DNA of 64,000 nucleotides from Stenomitos frigidus ULC18 (GCF_003003795.1 NZ_PVWK01000031.1:93124-157123), one strand, 5' to 3'. Counted from the first letter of the stretch, positions 8,066 to 17,726 are shown. Made by a program: numbers and translations. The notes: generated by a model not told the origin, from the letters alone.

Positions 8066-8686
8066 ATGTTTGATTTCTTTCCAAAGTTTTTTCGTTGCAG
8101 TCTAGTCGTTCTGGCAGCCAGTAGCGTCGGGGTTGCGGTTGTGCCCCCCCTCAAGACAAGTGCTCATCCACTCGGCGCTGTTGCGATCGCGGCTCAGCCG
8201 GCAGTCGATGTGCCGTTTGAGGTGTGTGGTGAAGCGCAGACCTGGGTGCGTCCAACCAAAGCCGAGCAAGCCAAGAAGCTACAGAGTCTACCGCGCTATG
8301 CTGGCGACCTAGCCAATCAGCCGCTGCAAGGAGTAGCCCAACGGTTTTGGCAGCAAAAGATCTTTTCGTTTACACAGTATGGTCTCAGCCTGAGGATGGA
8401 ACCCATTTACCTTTCTGGACTGTGGAGCGTACAAGACACGCTTTGGAAGTGCTACAACGCCGACAATGTGACTCAGATTAATACGGGCAAAACGGCTGAG
8501 GTCTGGGTACTATCCCACCGTGTCACTCGCATTCGATGGACGGGTGAGCAGTATGTGATGGTCGTGCAGCCTGCTCAAGCGGGTGTCCAGTTTATTCAAT
8601 TTCCACGTCGTGAGTCGCGATCGGCTCTACCGCTCAAGGTCGTCACAGAGATGGGCGCAAAGCTGACTGTTGTCGCTGGTAATTAA
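8066..8686 (+). CDS. Exported protein of unknown function
   Basis: 206 residues. An N-terminal hydrophobic segment (CSLVVLAASSVGVAVV) followed by PLKTSAHP suggests export. Two Cys occur in the mature part (EVCGEA, WKCYNA). I recognise no domain. It follows the previous exported unknown by 160 bases on the same strand and precedes the large coiled-coil gene. Confidence 0.65.
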   Translation: MFDFFPKFFRCSLVVLAASSVGVAVVPPLKTSAHPLGAVAIAAQPAVDVPFEVCGEAQTWVRPTKAEQAKKLQSLPRYAGDLANQPLQGVAQRFWQQKIFSFTQYGLSLRMEPIYLSGLWSVQDTLWKCYNADNVTQINTGKTAEVWVLSHRVTRIRWTGEQYVMVVQPAQAGVQFIQFPRRESRSALPLKVVTEMGAKLTVVAGN

Positions 8687-8802
8687 CTGAAAGGCTTTAG
8701 ACCACTGAGCCCAAATTTGATTACTCTGGAGAAGATAAGCAATTGCTCTGTATCGTCTTCGATATACTGCAACCATCGACTGCCAGCGAAGGATGATTCT
8801 CG

Positions 8803-11595
8803 ATGAAGCGACAGCACCCAGAGGTTTTGAGAAGGGAGCCAGACGTCTTGTCCCGCAGTGGGCTTACGCTCTCGGTCTTGCTGCTAGCGATGGGTGCCAT
8901 GGTGCAACCCGCGCGATCGTACCCTTCTTCACTGCCCACCCCACTACTGGCGCAACTACAGCCGTCTTCAGGAGCGGTACAGAATAGTGATGCCGATCGC
9001 TCTGTGGTGCGCGTGACAACGTTATTCAACATTCTGCTGGGCGTTTTGATTGTGCTGCTGGCAGCGACGATCGCGGCACTGTGGTTGCTACGTCGCGCTG
9101 TCATTCAGGAAATTGCCACCCGTGCCAAAGAGCAGCTAGAGGGCTTACAAGACCTCGAAAGCCAGATTGCCAGAACGAAAGAGAACGCAAAGACCATTCT
9201 GGAAGAAGTAGAAACGATCGCGGACGACGTTGCTGACGAAGCCGAGCAGTTTCAGCAAGACGTGACAAAAGAACGCGACGCGTTGACGGGCTTAGTCGCT
9301 GAGCTAGTACACGCGAAGGCACAAATGATTGCCGCCCTTGAAACCCAGCTTCACGACTCAAAACAGACCCTTGAGTCCTTGGGCGTTGAGCTGACCGCAG
9401 AACTTACCGGCTCTAAGTCAAATATTCAGCTAAAACAAACAGAGGCACTGGAAAAACTGGCGGCATCCGAGCAAGACTTTGCCGCCCATCTTGCCAAACT
9501 TCAGTCAGCAGCGGTCGCTCAACAAACGCTGATGATTGGGCACCTGGAGCAGCTTAAAACAGGTGTAGAACCGCACCTGGAAATTTTACAAGCAGATGTA
9601 CGGCAACAAAAAGAGCGAGCACTGGCAAACATAGCCGCATCAGAGCAAGACTTTGCCGAACACATATCTGCGTTACAGGTATCTGCTAAACAGCAGCGCG
9701 ATCGCAGCCTCTCTAGCCTAGAAACGCTGACCGCCGATTTTGTGCCGCAGTTAGCTCAGCTGCAAACGGATGTACAGCAACGCCAGCAAGCGGTGCTGCA
9801 AAAGCTCACCGTATCGGAACGAGACTTTGCAGGCCAATTGCTGGATTTGCAAATCTCTGCCAGACAACAGCGTGATCGCATTCTCGAAGAGCTAGCCCAC
9901 CTCAAAACCGATTTTGCACCGCAACTGAGTCAGCTTCAAACGGAGGCAGAGCGACAGCAACGGCACATGGTAGAACGGTTAGAAGCCTCCGAACGCGAGT
10001 TTGCCACACAGTTAGTCGAGCTACAGTCGATCGCCGAACAGCAAAAAAATCGTATTCTCGAAAACCTGGAACACCTGAAAGCCGAAGTCACACCGCAACT
10101 GTCTGATTTTCGCCTGGATGTTCAAGACCGACAGGAACAAGTCTTACAGCGCTTGGAAGTATCGGAACGCGAATTTACGGCTCAACTCGTCGATTTACAG
10201 GCGATCGCACGACAGCAGAACGATCGCATTCTGGATCATTTAGAACAACTGAAAGCAGATTTTTCGCCGCAGCTTGCCGAATTACAGACAGGTGTTGAAC
10301 AGCAGCGCGATCGCATCTTGCAAAAGCTGGAAACTGCCGACCGTGACTTTACCGAAACGTTGACGGCGCTACAAACAAAGGCGCAAGATCAAAAACAAAT
10401 CATTTTGAGCGATCTAGAACAAATTAAAGCTGAACTCACTCCACAAATTACGAGTTTCCAGCTAGATGCTCAACAGCAAACGCAGCAAAAACGCGATCGT
10501 ATTCTGGCAGAGTTAGAAACATTAGAAACTGAGTTCACGACTCAAATTACTGATCTCAAAGCAACGGTTTCCGGGCAAAAAGATAACACTCTGCAAACGA
10601 TCGAAACCTTGCAGGTTGATCTCGCAGCACAGCTTACAGCGCTTCAGGCAAATGCCCAAACTCAAAAAGACGACATTCTCAAGCAACTGGCAGAAGCGTC
10701 CCCCGTTTCCGAGGAGGCAGTCGCAGCCTTGCAACAAAAACTGCAAGACTTGATGGCACAACTGGAACTGCTCAAAGCGAACCGTCCTGAACTCTTTATT
10801 GATGTGAATAAATACATCAAGCAGGGACACGAACTCTTCGCTGAAGAAAACTACGAAGCAGCCATTTTGCGTTACGACAAAGTGGTGGAACTTCAGCCAG
10901 AAAATGCAGATATCTGGTATCAACGTGGGCTAGTGCTCCAAAAAATTCAGCGTCATGAACCCGCGATCGACTCCTTTGACCAGATGCTAAAAGTTAAGCC
11001 CAAAGACGACAAAGGCTGGTTTAGTCGCGGGATTAGTCTGGCACGCCTTAAGCGCTATGAACACGCGATCGGCTCCTATGATCAAGCATTGGATAGCAAG
11101 CCCGACTATCACGAAGCATTAGTTAATAAAGGAGTTGCGCTCGGCATTTTGCGACGACATCAGGATGCCTTTAATGTGTTCGATCGAGCGGTACAGTTCA
11201 AACCCGATGATGCCGTTGCCTGGATGAATCGCGGTCTCGCACTCGAAACCCTGGGACGACACAAAGATGCGATCGCTTCCTTTGATGAGGTCATTCATTT
11301 CAACCCCGATTCTTACAAAGCGTTAGATAAACGTGGCTATGCACTGGCTCAACTCGGTCGTCACAAAGATGCCATCACCAGTTTCAACAAAGCATTGGAT
11401 CTAAAGCCAGACTATGCCAGCGCGTACTACAACCGCGCCCTCAGTCACGCCTTTTTGGGAGAAGCTGACTTTGCGCTCGAAAGTCTGGAAAAGGCGATCG
11501 AACTCAATCCCAGCTACCGTGCTGAAGCAAAAACAGATGTTGCGTTTGACGAACTCTGGAACGATGACTGGTTTCAGAAATTAGTCGGCACATAG
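8803..11595 (+). CDS. Membrane-anchored coiled-coil/TPR protein with long internal repeats
   Basis: 930 residues; ATG 8803 has GAAGGA upstream. A signal-like hydrophobic segment lies near residues 18-36 and a strong transmembrane helix (ILLGVLIVLLAATIAALWLL) near 74-93. Residues about 95-645 are a continuous coiled coil built of about 58-residue units, each two halves of about 29, with recurring motifs QQRDRILxxLexLK, PQLxxLQ and SEREFAxQL. Residues about 665-915 are seven TPRs ending in NPSY and KPDY-type turns. The design is a membrane tether, a long rod and a protein-binding head. No enzymatic motif is seen; a scaffolding role in the envelope is inferred. Confidence 0.85.
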   Translation: MKRQHPEVLRREPDVLSRSGLTLSVLLLAMGAMVQPARSYPSSLPTPLLAQLQPSSGAVQNSDADRSVVRVTTLFNILLGVLIVLLAATIAALWLLRRAVIQEIATRAKEQLEGLQDLESQIARTKENAKTILEEVETIADDVADEAEQFQQDVTKERDALTGLVAELVHAKAQMIAALETQLHDSKQTLESLGVELTAELTGSKSNIQLKQTEALEKLAASEQDFAAHLAKLQSAAVAQQTLMIGHLEQLKTGVEPHLEILQADVRQQKERALANIAASEQDFAEHISALQVSAKQQRDRSLSSLETLTADFVPQLAQLQTDVQQRQQAVLQKLTVSERDFAGQLLDLQISARQQRDRILEELAHLKTDFAPQLSQLQTEAERQQRHMVERLEASEREFATQLVELQSIAEQQKNRILENLEHLKAEVTPQLSDFRLDVQDRQEQVLQRLEVSEREFTAQLVDLQAIARQQNDRILDHLEQLKADFSPQLAELQTGVEQQRDRILQKLETADRDFTETLTALQTKAQDQKQIILSDLEQIKAELTPQITSFQLDAQQQTQQKRDRILAELETLETEFTTQITDLKATVSGQKDNTLQTIETLQVDLAAQLTALQANAQTQKDDILKQLAEASPVSEEAVAALQQKLQDLMAQLELLKANRPELFIDVNKYIKQGHELFAEENYEAAILRYDKVVELQPENADIWYQRGLVLQKIQRHEPAIDSFDQMLKVKPKDDKGWFSRGISLARLKRYEHAIGSYDQALDSKPDYHEALVNKGVALGILRRHQDAFNVFDRAVQFKPDDAVAWMNRGLALETLGRHKDAIASFDEVIHFNPDSYKALDKRGYALAQLGRHKDAITSFNKALDLKPDYASAYYNRALSHAFLGEADFALESLEKAIELNPSYRAEAKTDVAFDELWNDDWFQKLVGT

Positions 11596-11600
11596 ATGGC

Positions 11601-12698
11601 TTAGCCTTCGCTACCTGGAAGCGTGATTTGTACCGTTGTTTGTTGACCAGGAACGCTGGCGATCGTCAATGTCCCGCCATGCAATTCCACCAGACGTTTG
11701 GCAATGGCAACGCCTAAACCAGAGCCTTGCTGTTCGTAAAACTTGCGCTCAAACTGCATGTATGCGCCTAAGCTAGCGAGTTGTTCTGCAGTCATCCCCC
11801 GCCCATGATCAGCGATCGTCAACGTCAGTCCATCGCTGGTAATCACCGTCGCTAACCGCACAGGTGTACCTGCCGTCGAAAATTTGAAGGCATTGTCAGT
11901 TAGCTCTTCTACAACTACTTTTAGTCTTGGCTCAGAGATTTGAATTTTAGTGTTTTGCAGGTCTAATTGCAGATCACTCACGCGTCCTTCTCGCTGGGCG
12001 ATCGCACTGGCCACATGGGTAATGAGGCTACTTGGAAAGAAGGTTTCACCGCTGCGAAGCGCAGAGAGACGTTCGGAATCGCGGGCTGTAATTTCCAGTT
12101 CAGCGTAAAGGAGAAAGTTTTGAATCAGCCTGGAAAGCCGCTCGGCAGAACCATGAATGCCCTGAGCCAGTTCTAAGACTTCCTGCGGCTCAAGGTTTGT
12201 ATGGTCTTCTATCAGTACTTCAGAAAGCCCCAAGATGCCATTTAAAGGCGTTCGCAATTCATGCGGCAACGACAGTGCAATGCTGTGCCGGAGACTGTCA
12301 AGCTGGTTCTGCGACTGCTTCAGTACTGTTGCCTGTTTCTCAAAACGGCTGGCGATCGCGGCCAACAATTCGTCCGCCGTGCAGGGTTTCGTCAGAAAGT
12401 CATCGGCGCCCATCTCCATTCCCTGCCGAAAATCTCCCTTGGTTCCCCGTGCCGTCAGAAAAATGAAGGGAATGGCAGCTGTTGCCGCTTGTTGTCGAAG
12501 GCTTGCAAGCACCTGATACCCATCAAGTTGAGGCATCGTCACATCACATAGAATCAAATCTGGTAAGTGCTGCTGAGCTAACTGCACGCCAGTACGACCG
12601 TTTGCTGCACCCAAAACGCTAAAACCTTCAACTGTAAGCAACTCTAAAAGCGACTCACGAATTGAACGCTCGTCTTCAACAACCAGAATTTTTTTCAT
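11601..12698 (-). CDS. Response regulator-histidine kinase hybrid
   Basis: 365 residues, ATG at 12698. An N-terminal REC domain has VVEDE, the phosphoacceptor Asp in LILCDVTMPQLDG and the conserved Lys in LTKPC. HisKA follows with HELRTPLNGILG, then HATPase with ELTDNAFKFS, DHGRGM and GSGLGVAIAKRLVELHGG. No membrane segment is present, so it is a cytosolic REC-HK of the kind common in cyanobacteria, receiving a phosphate or signal from another kinase. It is convergent with the coiled-coil/TPR gene, 5 bases apart. The target is unknown. Confidence 0.9.
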   Translation of the reverse strand: MKKILVVEDERSIRESLLELLTVEGFSVLGAANGRTGVQLAQQHLPDLILCDVTMPQLDGYQVLASLRQQAATAAIPFIFLTARGTKGDFRQGMEMGADDFLTKPCTADELLAAIASRFEKQATVLKQSQNQLDSLRHSIALSLPHELRTPLNGILGLSEVLIEDHTNLEPQEVLELAQGIHGSAERLSRLIQNFLLYAELEITARDSERLSALRSGETFFPSSLITHVASAIAQREGRVSDLQLDLQNTKIQISEPRLKVVVEELTDNAFKFSTAGTPVRLATVITSDGLTLTIADHGRGMTAEQLASLGAYMQFERKFYEQQGSGLGVAIAKRLVELHGGTLTIASVPGQQTTVQITLPGSEG

Positions 12699-13146
12699 CG
12701 CTCATCAGTTTATAGGCAACGTAGCGCATCAGGAAAGATCGAACAACAACAGCAGGATTTTTGCTCTAATTTTTTTGCTCTACCAGGGTGGCACAGTTAA
12801 GCGATCGAAACGTCCACATGAGTCTCAAAGAAACCGGTCACAACGTGATAGCAGTCGCACGATCGTTTAAAACACGAGCATCCCCCAATCTCTGTCCTAG
12901 CGAACGGAGCGATAGCCATACATTAGTCAATACGAGTAGCAAATACGAGTCGATGTTGCTTTCAGTCGTCTAGTATTCGCAGCGTAGCCATTTTGTGGCT
13001 AGGACGTCTTGAAGGTTGACTGCTACTTGAAGGCTAACTGCTATAAGCGGTTCGCGTTGGCGTGTTCTAGCTAGATGCGATCACCACCCCTTGCGGCTGT
13101 TAGAGTAAGCGTTAGTCATCAGTTATTCATCTCAGTTATTCACCGC
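12699..13146. other. Intergenic between REC-HK and glcE
   Basis: Contains a hairpin TAGCCA-TTTTG-TGGCTA near 12986-13002 and the tandem repeat listed separately. ORFs here look like shadows. An ATG at 13075 is in frame with glcE and would extend it. Confidence 0.4.
13008..13043. repeat. 18-bp tandem repeat, two units
   Basis: CTTGAAGGTTGACTGCTA is followed directly by CTTGAAGGCTAACTGCTA (16 of 18 identical), upstream of glcE. Confidence 0.6.
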
Positions 13147-14523
13147 ATGGGAATGAATTCCGCAGAAAATAGTGCTGATCTTCAGCCTACGCTTCAGGGT
13201 TCAAAGCGCCTGGTTGAGGCGATCGACGTCCAGGACTGGGATGCCCTGCCTTCAGGTAAAAAAACGGCAATCAGACAAGCAGTGACGCCGGAAACAGCCC
13301 TTAGTAGTGTTGCGTATCCCGATACGCCAGCGGCTCTAGCGGCTGTGGTCACTGCTACTGATCACCAATACCTCTTACCCTGTGGCGGCGGGAGCAAGTT
13401 GCACTGGGGTGGGCTGGTGAAAGGACGGAGGGCAGAGAGCAGAGGGCAAAAGGATGGAAAAAACTCGCTGCTAGTGGTCAGCACTGAGCGGTTGAACCGT
13501 CTGGTTGAGCATGCAGTGGGTGATTTGACAGTGACAGTAGAAGCAGGAATGCGGTTCACTGACTTACAAGCGACGCTGGCAAAAGCCGGACAGTTTTTGG
13601 CGATCGACCCTGCCTATCCAGACCGCGCCACGATCGGCGGCATTGTGGCAACAGCCGATACAGGCTCACTGCGTCAGCGTTACAACAGCGTGCGAGATAT
13701 GCTGCTGGGGCTGTCGTTTGTCCGCGCGGATGGACAGTCTGCTAAAGCCGGTGGGCGGGTCGTTAAAAACGTCGCTGGCTATGACCTGATGAAGCTCTTC
13801 ACTGGCTCCTACGGCACGTTAGGCATCATCACGCAAGTGACGTTTCGAGTCTATCCGTTGCCCGAAGCCTCACAAACGATCGTCTTGAGCGGTGCTGCCA
13901 GCGCGATCGCCCAGGCTACTCAAACGCTACTCAGTTCCGCCTTAACGCCCGCCAGTGCCGATGTTTTATCCGACTCAATGGCCGCAGAGTTAGCGATCGC
14001 GGGTACAGCCTTGGCAATCCGCTTTCAGAGCATTTTACCCAGCGTCCAGGAGCAAAGCCAGCGTATGGTCGCAGTGGGTCAAGCCTTGGGCTTGACCAGC
14101 GTCTGCTTTGCTGATGCTGATGACACAGCTCTATGGCAACGCGTGCAAAAACACATGACTGCTGACAACCAAACCGATGCAATTACTTGCAAGATAGGAA
14201 TACGTCCTTCTGAAGCCGTGGCACTGCTAAGCATCCTCAAAGATGTCGCGATCGCGCCCTGGTTTGGGCAAATCCATATGGCTAGTGGACTAGGCAGACT
14301 GGTGCTCAACGCCACTAGCCCATCAGAAACACTCTTAAAGCTGCGCTCGATCTGTCAGGCAAAGAGTGGCTTTCTGTCGGTACTGCAAGCTCCGATCGAA
14401 TGCAAGCAGGCGATCGATGTTTGGGGCTACTCCGGCAATGCGCTGCCGTTGATGCGCCAGCTGAAGCAACAGTTTGATCCAGACGGTCGTTTAAGCCCTC
14501 ACCGATTTGTAAGCGGAATTTAA
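13147..14523 (+). CDS. glcE: Glycolate dehydrogenase FAD-binding subunit GlcE
   Basis: 458 residues from ATG 13147; an in-frame ATG at 13075 would add 24 residues, and neither has a good ribosome site. The FAD_binding_4 (PCMH) fold is visible as YLLPCGGGSKLHWGG, VEAGMRFTDLQ, LAIDPAYPDRATIGG, the segment VVKNVAGYDLMKL and FTGSYGTLGIITQVTF. The C-terminal KQQFDPDGRLSPHRF is typical of GlcD/GlcE. GlcE works with GlcD and GlcF in oxidising photorespiratory glycolate to glyoxylate. glcF follows 3 bases downstream; glcD is not in the window. Confidence 0.92.
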   Translation: MGMNSAENSADLQPTLQGSKRLVEAIDVQDWDALPSGKKTAIRQAVTPETALSSVAYPDTPAALAAVVTATDHQYLLPCGGGSKLHWGGLVKGRRAESRGQKDGKNSLLVVSTERLNRLVEHAVGDLTVTVEAGMRFTDLQATLAKAGQFLAIDPAYPDRATIGGIVATADTGSLRQRYNSVRDMLLGLSFVRADGQSAKAGGRVVKNVAGYDLMKLFTGSYGTLGIITQVTFRVYPLPEASQTIVLSGAASAIAQATQTLLSSALTPASADVLSDSMAAELAIAGTALAIRFQSILPSVQEQSQRMVAVGQALGLTSVCFADADDTALWQRVQKHMTADNQTDAITCKIGIRPSEAVALLSILKDVAIAPWFGQIHMASGLGRLVLNATSPSETLLKLRSICQAKSGFLSVLQAPIECKQAIDVWGYSGNALPLMRQLKQQFDPDGRLSPHRFVSGI

Positions 14524-14526
14524 GTC

Positions 14527-15945
14527 ATGAGTGCCGAAGCTCGCAATCAAGAAAGTTATGAGTTACCCATGTTGAATGTTGAGTTACAAGATGCCACTCC
14601 CCACTCTCCACACCCCACTGCCCAATCTTTCCCCTCCTTCGATGCCCACAATCCTCCCGATGCCAAACTCATCGACGCATGCGTTCACTGTGGCTTTTGT
14701 CTCTCCACCTGTCCGAGCTACCGGGTGATTGGCAAAGAGATGGATTCGCCGAGAGGGCGCATTTACCTGATGGATGGGGTGAATGAGGATCAAATTCCGC
14801 TCTCTCCAGCGATCGTGCAGCATTTTGATTCGTGTCTGGGCTGTCTTGCTTGCGTCACCACCTGCCCCTCTGGTGTGCGCTACGACAAGTTGATCGAGGC
14901 AACCCGCCCTCAAGTAGAACGCAACCATGCACGATCGCTACCCGATAAACTCCTGCGTCGTCTAATCTTCTCTACCTTTCCCTATCCTGATCGGTTGCGC
15001 TTATTGCTGCGTCCACTGGGCCTTTATCAAAAATCAGGGTTGCAGAAAATGGTGCGATCGCTCGGCTTCCTCAAGCAACTTTCGCCACAGCTGGCAGCGA
15101 TGGAAGCGATGCTGCCCAAGATTTCGCCCCAAGCCTTTCAAGATCCTCTGCCAGCAGTCATTCCAGCGCAAGGGAAACAACGTTATCGAGTCGGTTTACT
15201 GCTGGGCTGTGTGCAACGTCTCTTCAACCCCGAAGTCAATGACGCCACGGTACGGGTATTGACCGCCAACGGTTGTGAAGTGGTCATACCCCAAGCTCAA
15301 GGCTGCTGCGGTGCGCTCACCCATCACCAGGGGCAAGAAGCGCAAACTCAAACGCTAGCCCGTCAACTCATTGACAGCTTTGCTGACACATCGCTGGATG
15401 CCATCATCATCAACGCTTCTGGGTGTGGGCATTCCCTCAAGGAATATGGCAGCATTTTGGACGATGACCCTCACTATCGGGAGCAAGCCGCGACGTTTGC
15501 TAGCAAGGTCAAAGATGTCCAGGAATTTCTAGCCGATGTGGGTCTGACTGCCAAGCTCTCGCCCTTGCAAGACGAACCGCTGACGCTGGTGTATCAAGAT
15601 GCCTGTCACATGCTGCATGGGCAAAAAATTAGCGTGCAGCCACGCCAACTTCTGAAGCAAATTCCGGGTGTGCGGCTACGGGAACCGATCGATGCAGCGC
15701 TGTGCTGCGGTAGCGCTGGTGTCTACAACATCCTGCAGCCCGATGTCGCAGAAGAACTCGGCCGCCAAAAGGTGGAAAATCTGCTCCATACAGGAGCTTC
15801 ACTCATCGCCTCAGCAAACATTGGCTGCTTTGTGCAAATTAGTAGACATCTTCAGCTTCAAGGAAAAACAGTGCCAGTACTGCACCCCATGCAACTGCTC
15901 GATTATTCGATTCAAGGCATCAAGCTAGACGCTGTTGGTTCTTAA
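14527..15945 (+). CDS. glcF: Glycolate dehydrogenase iron-sulfur subunit GlcF
   Basis: 472 residues, starting 3 bases after the glcE stop. Two [4Fe-4S] clusters are shown by CVHCGFCLSTCPSY and CLGCLACVTTCPSG. Two CCG domains follow, with GCCGALTHHQG and DACHMLHGQK...CCGSAGVYNI. GlcF passes electrons from the flavin subunit to the quinone pool or another acceptor. The N-terminal 40 residues are variable and Pro/His-rich, so the true start could be internal. It is translationally coupled to glcE. Confidence 0.94.
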   Translation: MSAEARNQESYELPMLNVELQDATPHSPHPTAQSFPSFDAHNPPDAKLIDACVHCGFCLSTCPSYRVIGKEMDSPRGRIYLMDGVNEDQIPLSPAIVQHFDSCLGCLACVTTCPSGVRYDKLIEATRPQVERNHARSLPDKLLRRLIFSTFPYPDRLRLLLRPLGLYQKSGLQKMVRSLGFLKQLSPQLAAMEAMLPKISPQAFQDPLPAVIPAQGKQRYRVGLLLGCVQRLFNPEVNDATVRVLTANGCEVVIPQAQGCCGALTHHQGQEAQTQTLARQLIDSFADTSLDAIIINASGCGHSLKEYGSILDDDPHYREQAATFASKVKDVQEFLADVGLTAKLSPLQDEPLTLVYQDACHMLHGQKISVQPRQLLKQIPGVRLREPIDAALCCGSAGVYNILQPDVAEELGRQKVENLLHTGASLIASANIGCFVQISRHLQLQGKTVPVLHPMQLLDYSIQGIKLDAVGS

Positions 15946-16128
15946 GAACAGGCCAGAAATAACGAACGTACCAGTCAATTTGAAGCTATTGGGGGGGCGG
16001 CATGCCATCCCCCTACGCTGGGATGCGATTTGTTTGGCAGTCCCTTAGTTACACCCAATGAAGGATCTCAGGGTAAAGGCGTCAGTTCTACAATTTGAAC
16101 TGATATTTCAACCACTGAGAGGTTATCG

Positions 16129-16692
16129 ATGAGTACTGGGGTTTCAACCAACGACATTAAAAGCAATTTAAATGGGTCGATCGTCGTCAGTGTACTGCTG
16201 ATCTTACTGGGTATCGCCGCGATCGCCTTTCCTTACTTCAGCACGCTTGCTGCTGAAACCTGGATTGCGTGGATTATCCTTTTTAGCGGTATTTCCAAGC
16301 TAGTTTACACCTTCCAGACGCGGCAAGAAGGTGGTTTTATCTGGCAGCTTTTGCTGAGCCTTCTCTACATCGGCACGGCTGTGCTGCTATTGGTGTATCC
16401 ACTTCAAGGTGTCCTAACGCTAACACTAGCGTTGGGCGCTTTTTTGCTCACTGAAGGTGTGTTTGAAATTGTCTTCGCGTTTCAACGGCGTGCTCAATCG
16501 AACTGGGTTTGGTCGCTAGCCAACGGCCTTACAACAATCGTTTTAGGTGGCTTAATCTTCTTTGAGTGGCCGTTAAATGGGCCCTTTGCGATCGGTTTAC
16601 TGGTCGGCATCAGCATTATTTTTACGGGTACCTCAAGAATTTTGCTAGCTATCGCAGCTCGTTCATCGCTCAACGCCTCACAGCCCGGTTAA
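16129..16692 (+). CDS. HdeD-family (DUF308) membrane protein
   Basis: 187 residues; ATG 16129 with GAGAGG at 16117-16122. Six hydrophobic segments in three pairs match the repeated DUF308 unit, for example GIAAIAFPYFSTLAAETWIAWIILF-like helices separated by short polar turns. HdeD of enterobacteria is linked to acid resistance, but the function in cyanobacteria is not established. The gene stands alone with a likely bidirectional terminator downstream. Confidence 0.85.
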   Translation: MSTGVSTNDIKSNLNGSIVVSVLLILLGIAAIAFPYFSTLAAETWIAWIILFSGISKLVYTFQTRQEGGFIWQLLLSLLYIGTAVLLLVYPLQGVLTLTLALGAFLLTEGVFEIVFAFQRRAQSNWVWSLANGLTTIVLGGLIFFEWPLNGPFAIGLLVGISIIFTGTSRILLAIAARSSLNASQPG

Positions 16693-16763
16693 CCAATCAT
16701 GCTAGATGCAACTGGGAGTGTGTCACTTTCAGTTTTGAACTGGTAGAAAAGCAATCGCGTTGC

Positions 16764-16803
16764 AAGGCTTTTTTGAGTCATCGCAAACCCTCAAAAAAGT
16801 CTT
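16764..16803. terminator. Likely bidirectional terminator
   Basis: Arms 16764-16776 and 16791-16803 pair over 13 bases with one G-T; both contain a run of six T or A. It lies between the convergent HdeD-like and VWA-like genes. Confidence 0.6.
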
Positions 16804-16812
16804 AGCAAACCA

Positions 16813-17448
16813 TTAGTCACGAACGATATCTAGCAAAAACTCAGTCAAACAATTGGTTCCAATCGTCTCTAAAACGCGGGTGTTAACAATATCAAACTTG
16901 GCACCTGCTTTCGATCGCAAGTCTTCATCTAAGGCAGCTAGAAAGCCTCTGGCGATGAGATCATTGCCAATTTGAGCAAAGCCGATCCCTAACTCGTGGT
17001 CATGCTCCATCTTCTGAGTCGCGCTCACGATCGCTTTGACAATTGTCATCCGATCGCGTGGTTCACCGTCAATCAACACAATAATAATTTCGCCATTTGG
17101 CTTTGTTTGCCCTGCTGCCTTACGCTCAAAATAATCATCTAGAGCGGTTTGCAAACCATCCAGCAAATTTAGGCTCTCCGGTGGGTAGTTCGCTTCAAAA
17201 AACTGCCCAAGCTTGTCAGGAGTCACTTTTTTGTACTGCTTAAACGAGCCTGAGGAGTCCTGCCGGGAGGAGATGTAGAGTGTAATGCCATCAGGATCAA
17301 GCTCCTCGCATTTTGACACTAACGCCAGTACGGCATCGTGAGCTGCAACCCAGCTATTAGCAAAGCCTGGTGAAGTCGGTAAAACACTGGCAGCTGTTTT
17401 AGCAGCGATGACAATGTAATCGCGATTTTCTAACAGTGATTCAACCAT
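16813..17448 (-). CDS. VWA-like protein with degenerate MIDAS
   Basis: 211 residues. Segments CEELDPDGITLY, GQTKPNGEIIIVLIDGEPRDR and GFAQIGND match the cyanobacterial VWA family, where the first strand normally carries a DKSGSM metal site. Here that place reads AAKTAAS, so the Asp and both Ser of the DxSxS motif are gone, and TDGEP reads IDGEP. Metal-dependent ligand binding is therefore unlikely. The overall fold and length are kept and the frame is clean, so it is probably a diverged but expressed protein rather than a pseudogene. Confidence 0.8.
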   Translation of the reverse strand: MVESLLENRDYIVIAAKTAASVLPTSPGFANSWVAAHDAVLALVSKCEELDPDGITLYISSRQDSSGSFKQYKKVTPDKLGQFFEANYPPESLNLLDGLQTALDDYFERKAAGQTKPNGEIIIVLIDGEPRDRMTIVKAIVSATQKMEHDHELGIGFAQIGNDLIARGFLAALDEDLRSKAGAKFDIVNTRVLETIGTNCLTEFLLDIVRD

Positions 17449-17596
17449 CTGTGCACTCCATTATCACTAGCTGTTCCTTTCCGTTGGCTAGTCGGTCAGG
17501 CTTCACGCAAGGGCTTCTTCAAATAGTTTAGCCAACCCTAAACTAAAAATCTCTAGCGTGTGCCTTGACTTGAGCACTACGGCCAGAGATTGCTTA

Positions 17597-17659
17597 GGAT
17601 CGTGGATCAAATAAAATCGACACATTGTTTGCAGGTAGGGGCTCACGGCCTGCGCTCCT
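17597..17659 (+). repeat. Dispersed intergenic repeat, copy 1
   Basis: Aligns without gaps to 57297-57359 in the same orientation, with the shared core GATAAAATCGACA-type segment (AAATAAAATCGACA) and roughly 80% identity by eye. Its 3' half holds the palindromic GGGGCTcACGGcC stretch. Confidence 0.7.
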
Positions 17660-17726
17660 AAGGGAAATGCCGGAGTTATAAATTTTTATTCCTTAGAATA
17701 TTTAAAAGCAAAAATTTACCGCTGGG

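Noticed and set aside
12235..12551. Several plus-strand ORFs opposite the REC-HK gene
   Set aside because: They overlap each other in different frames and mirror a well-supported kinase.
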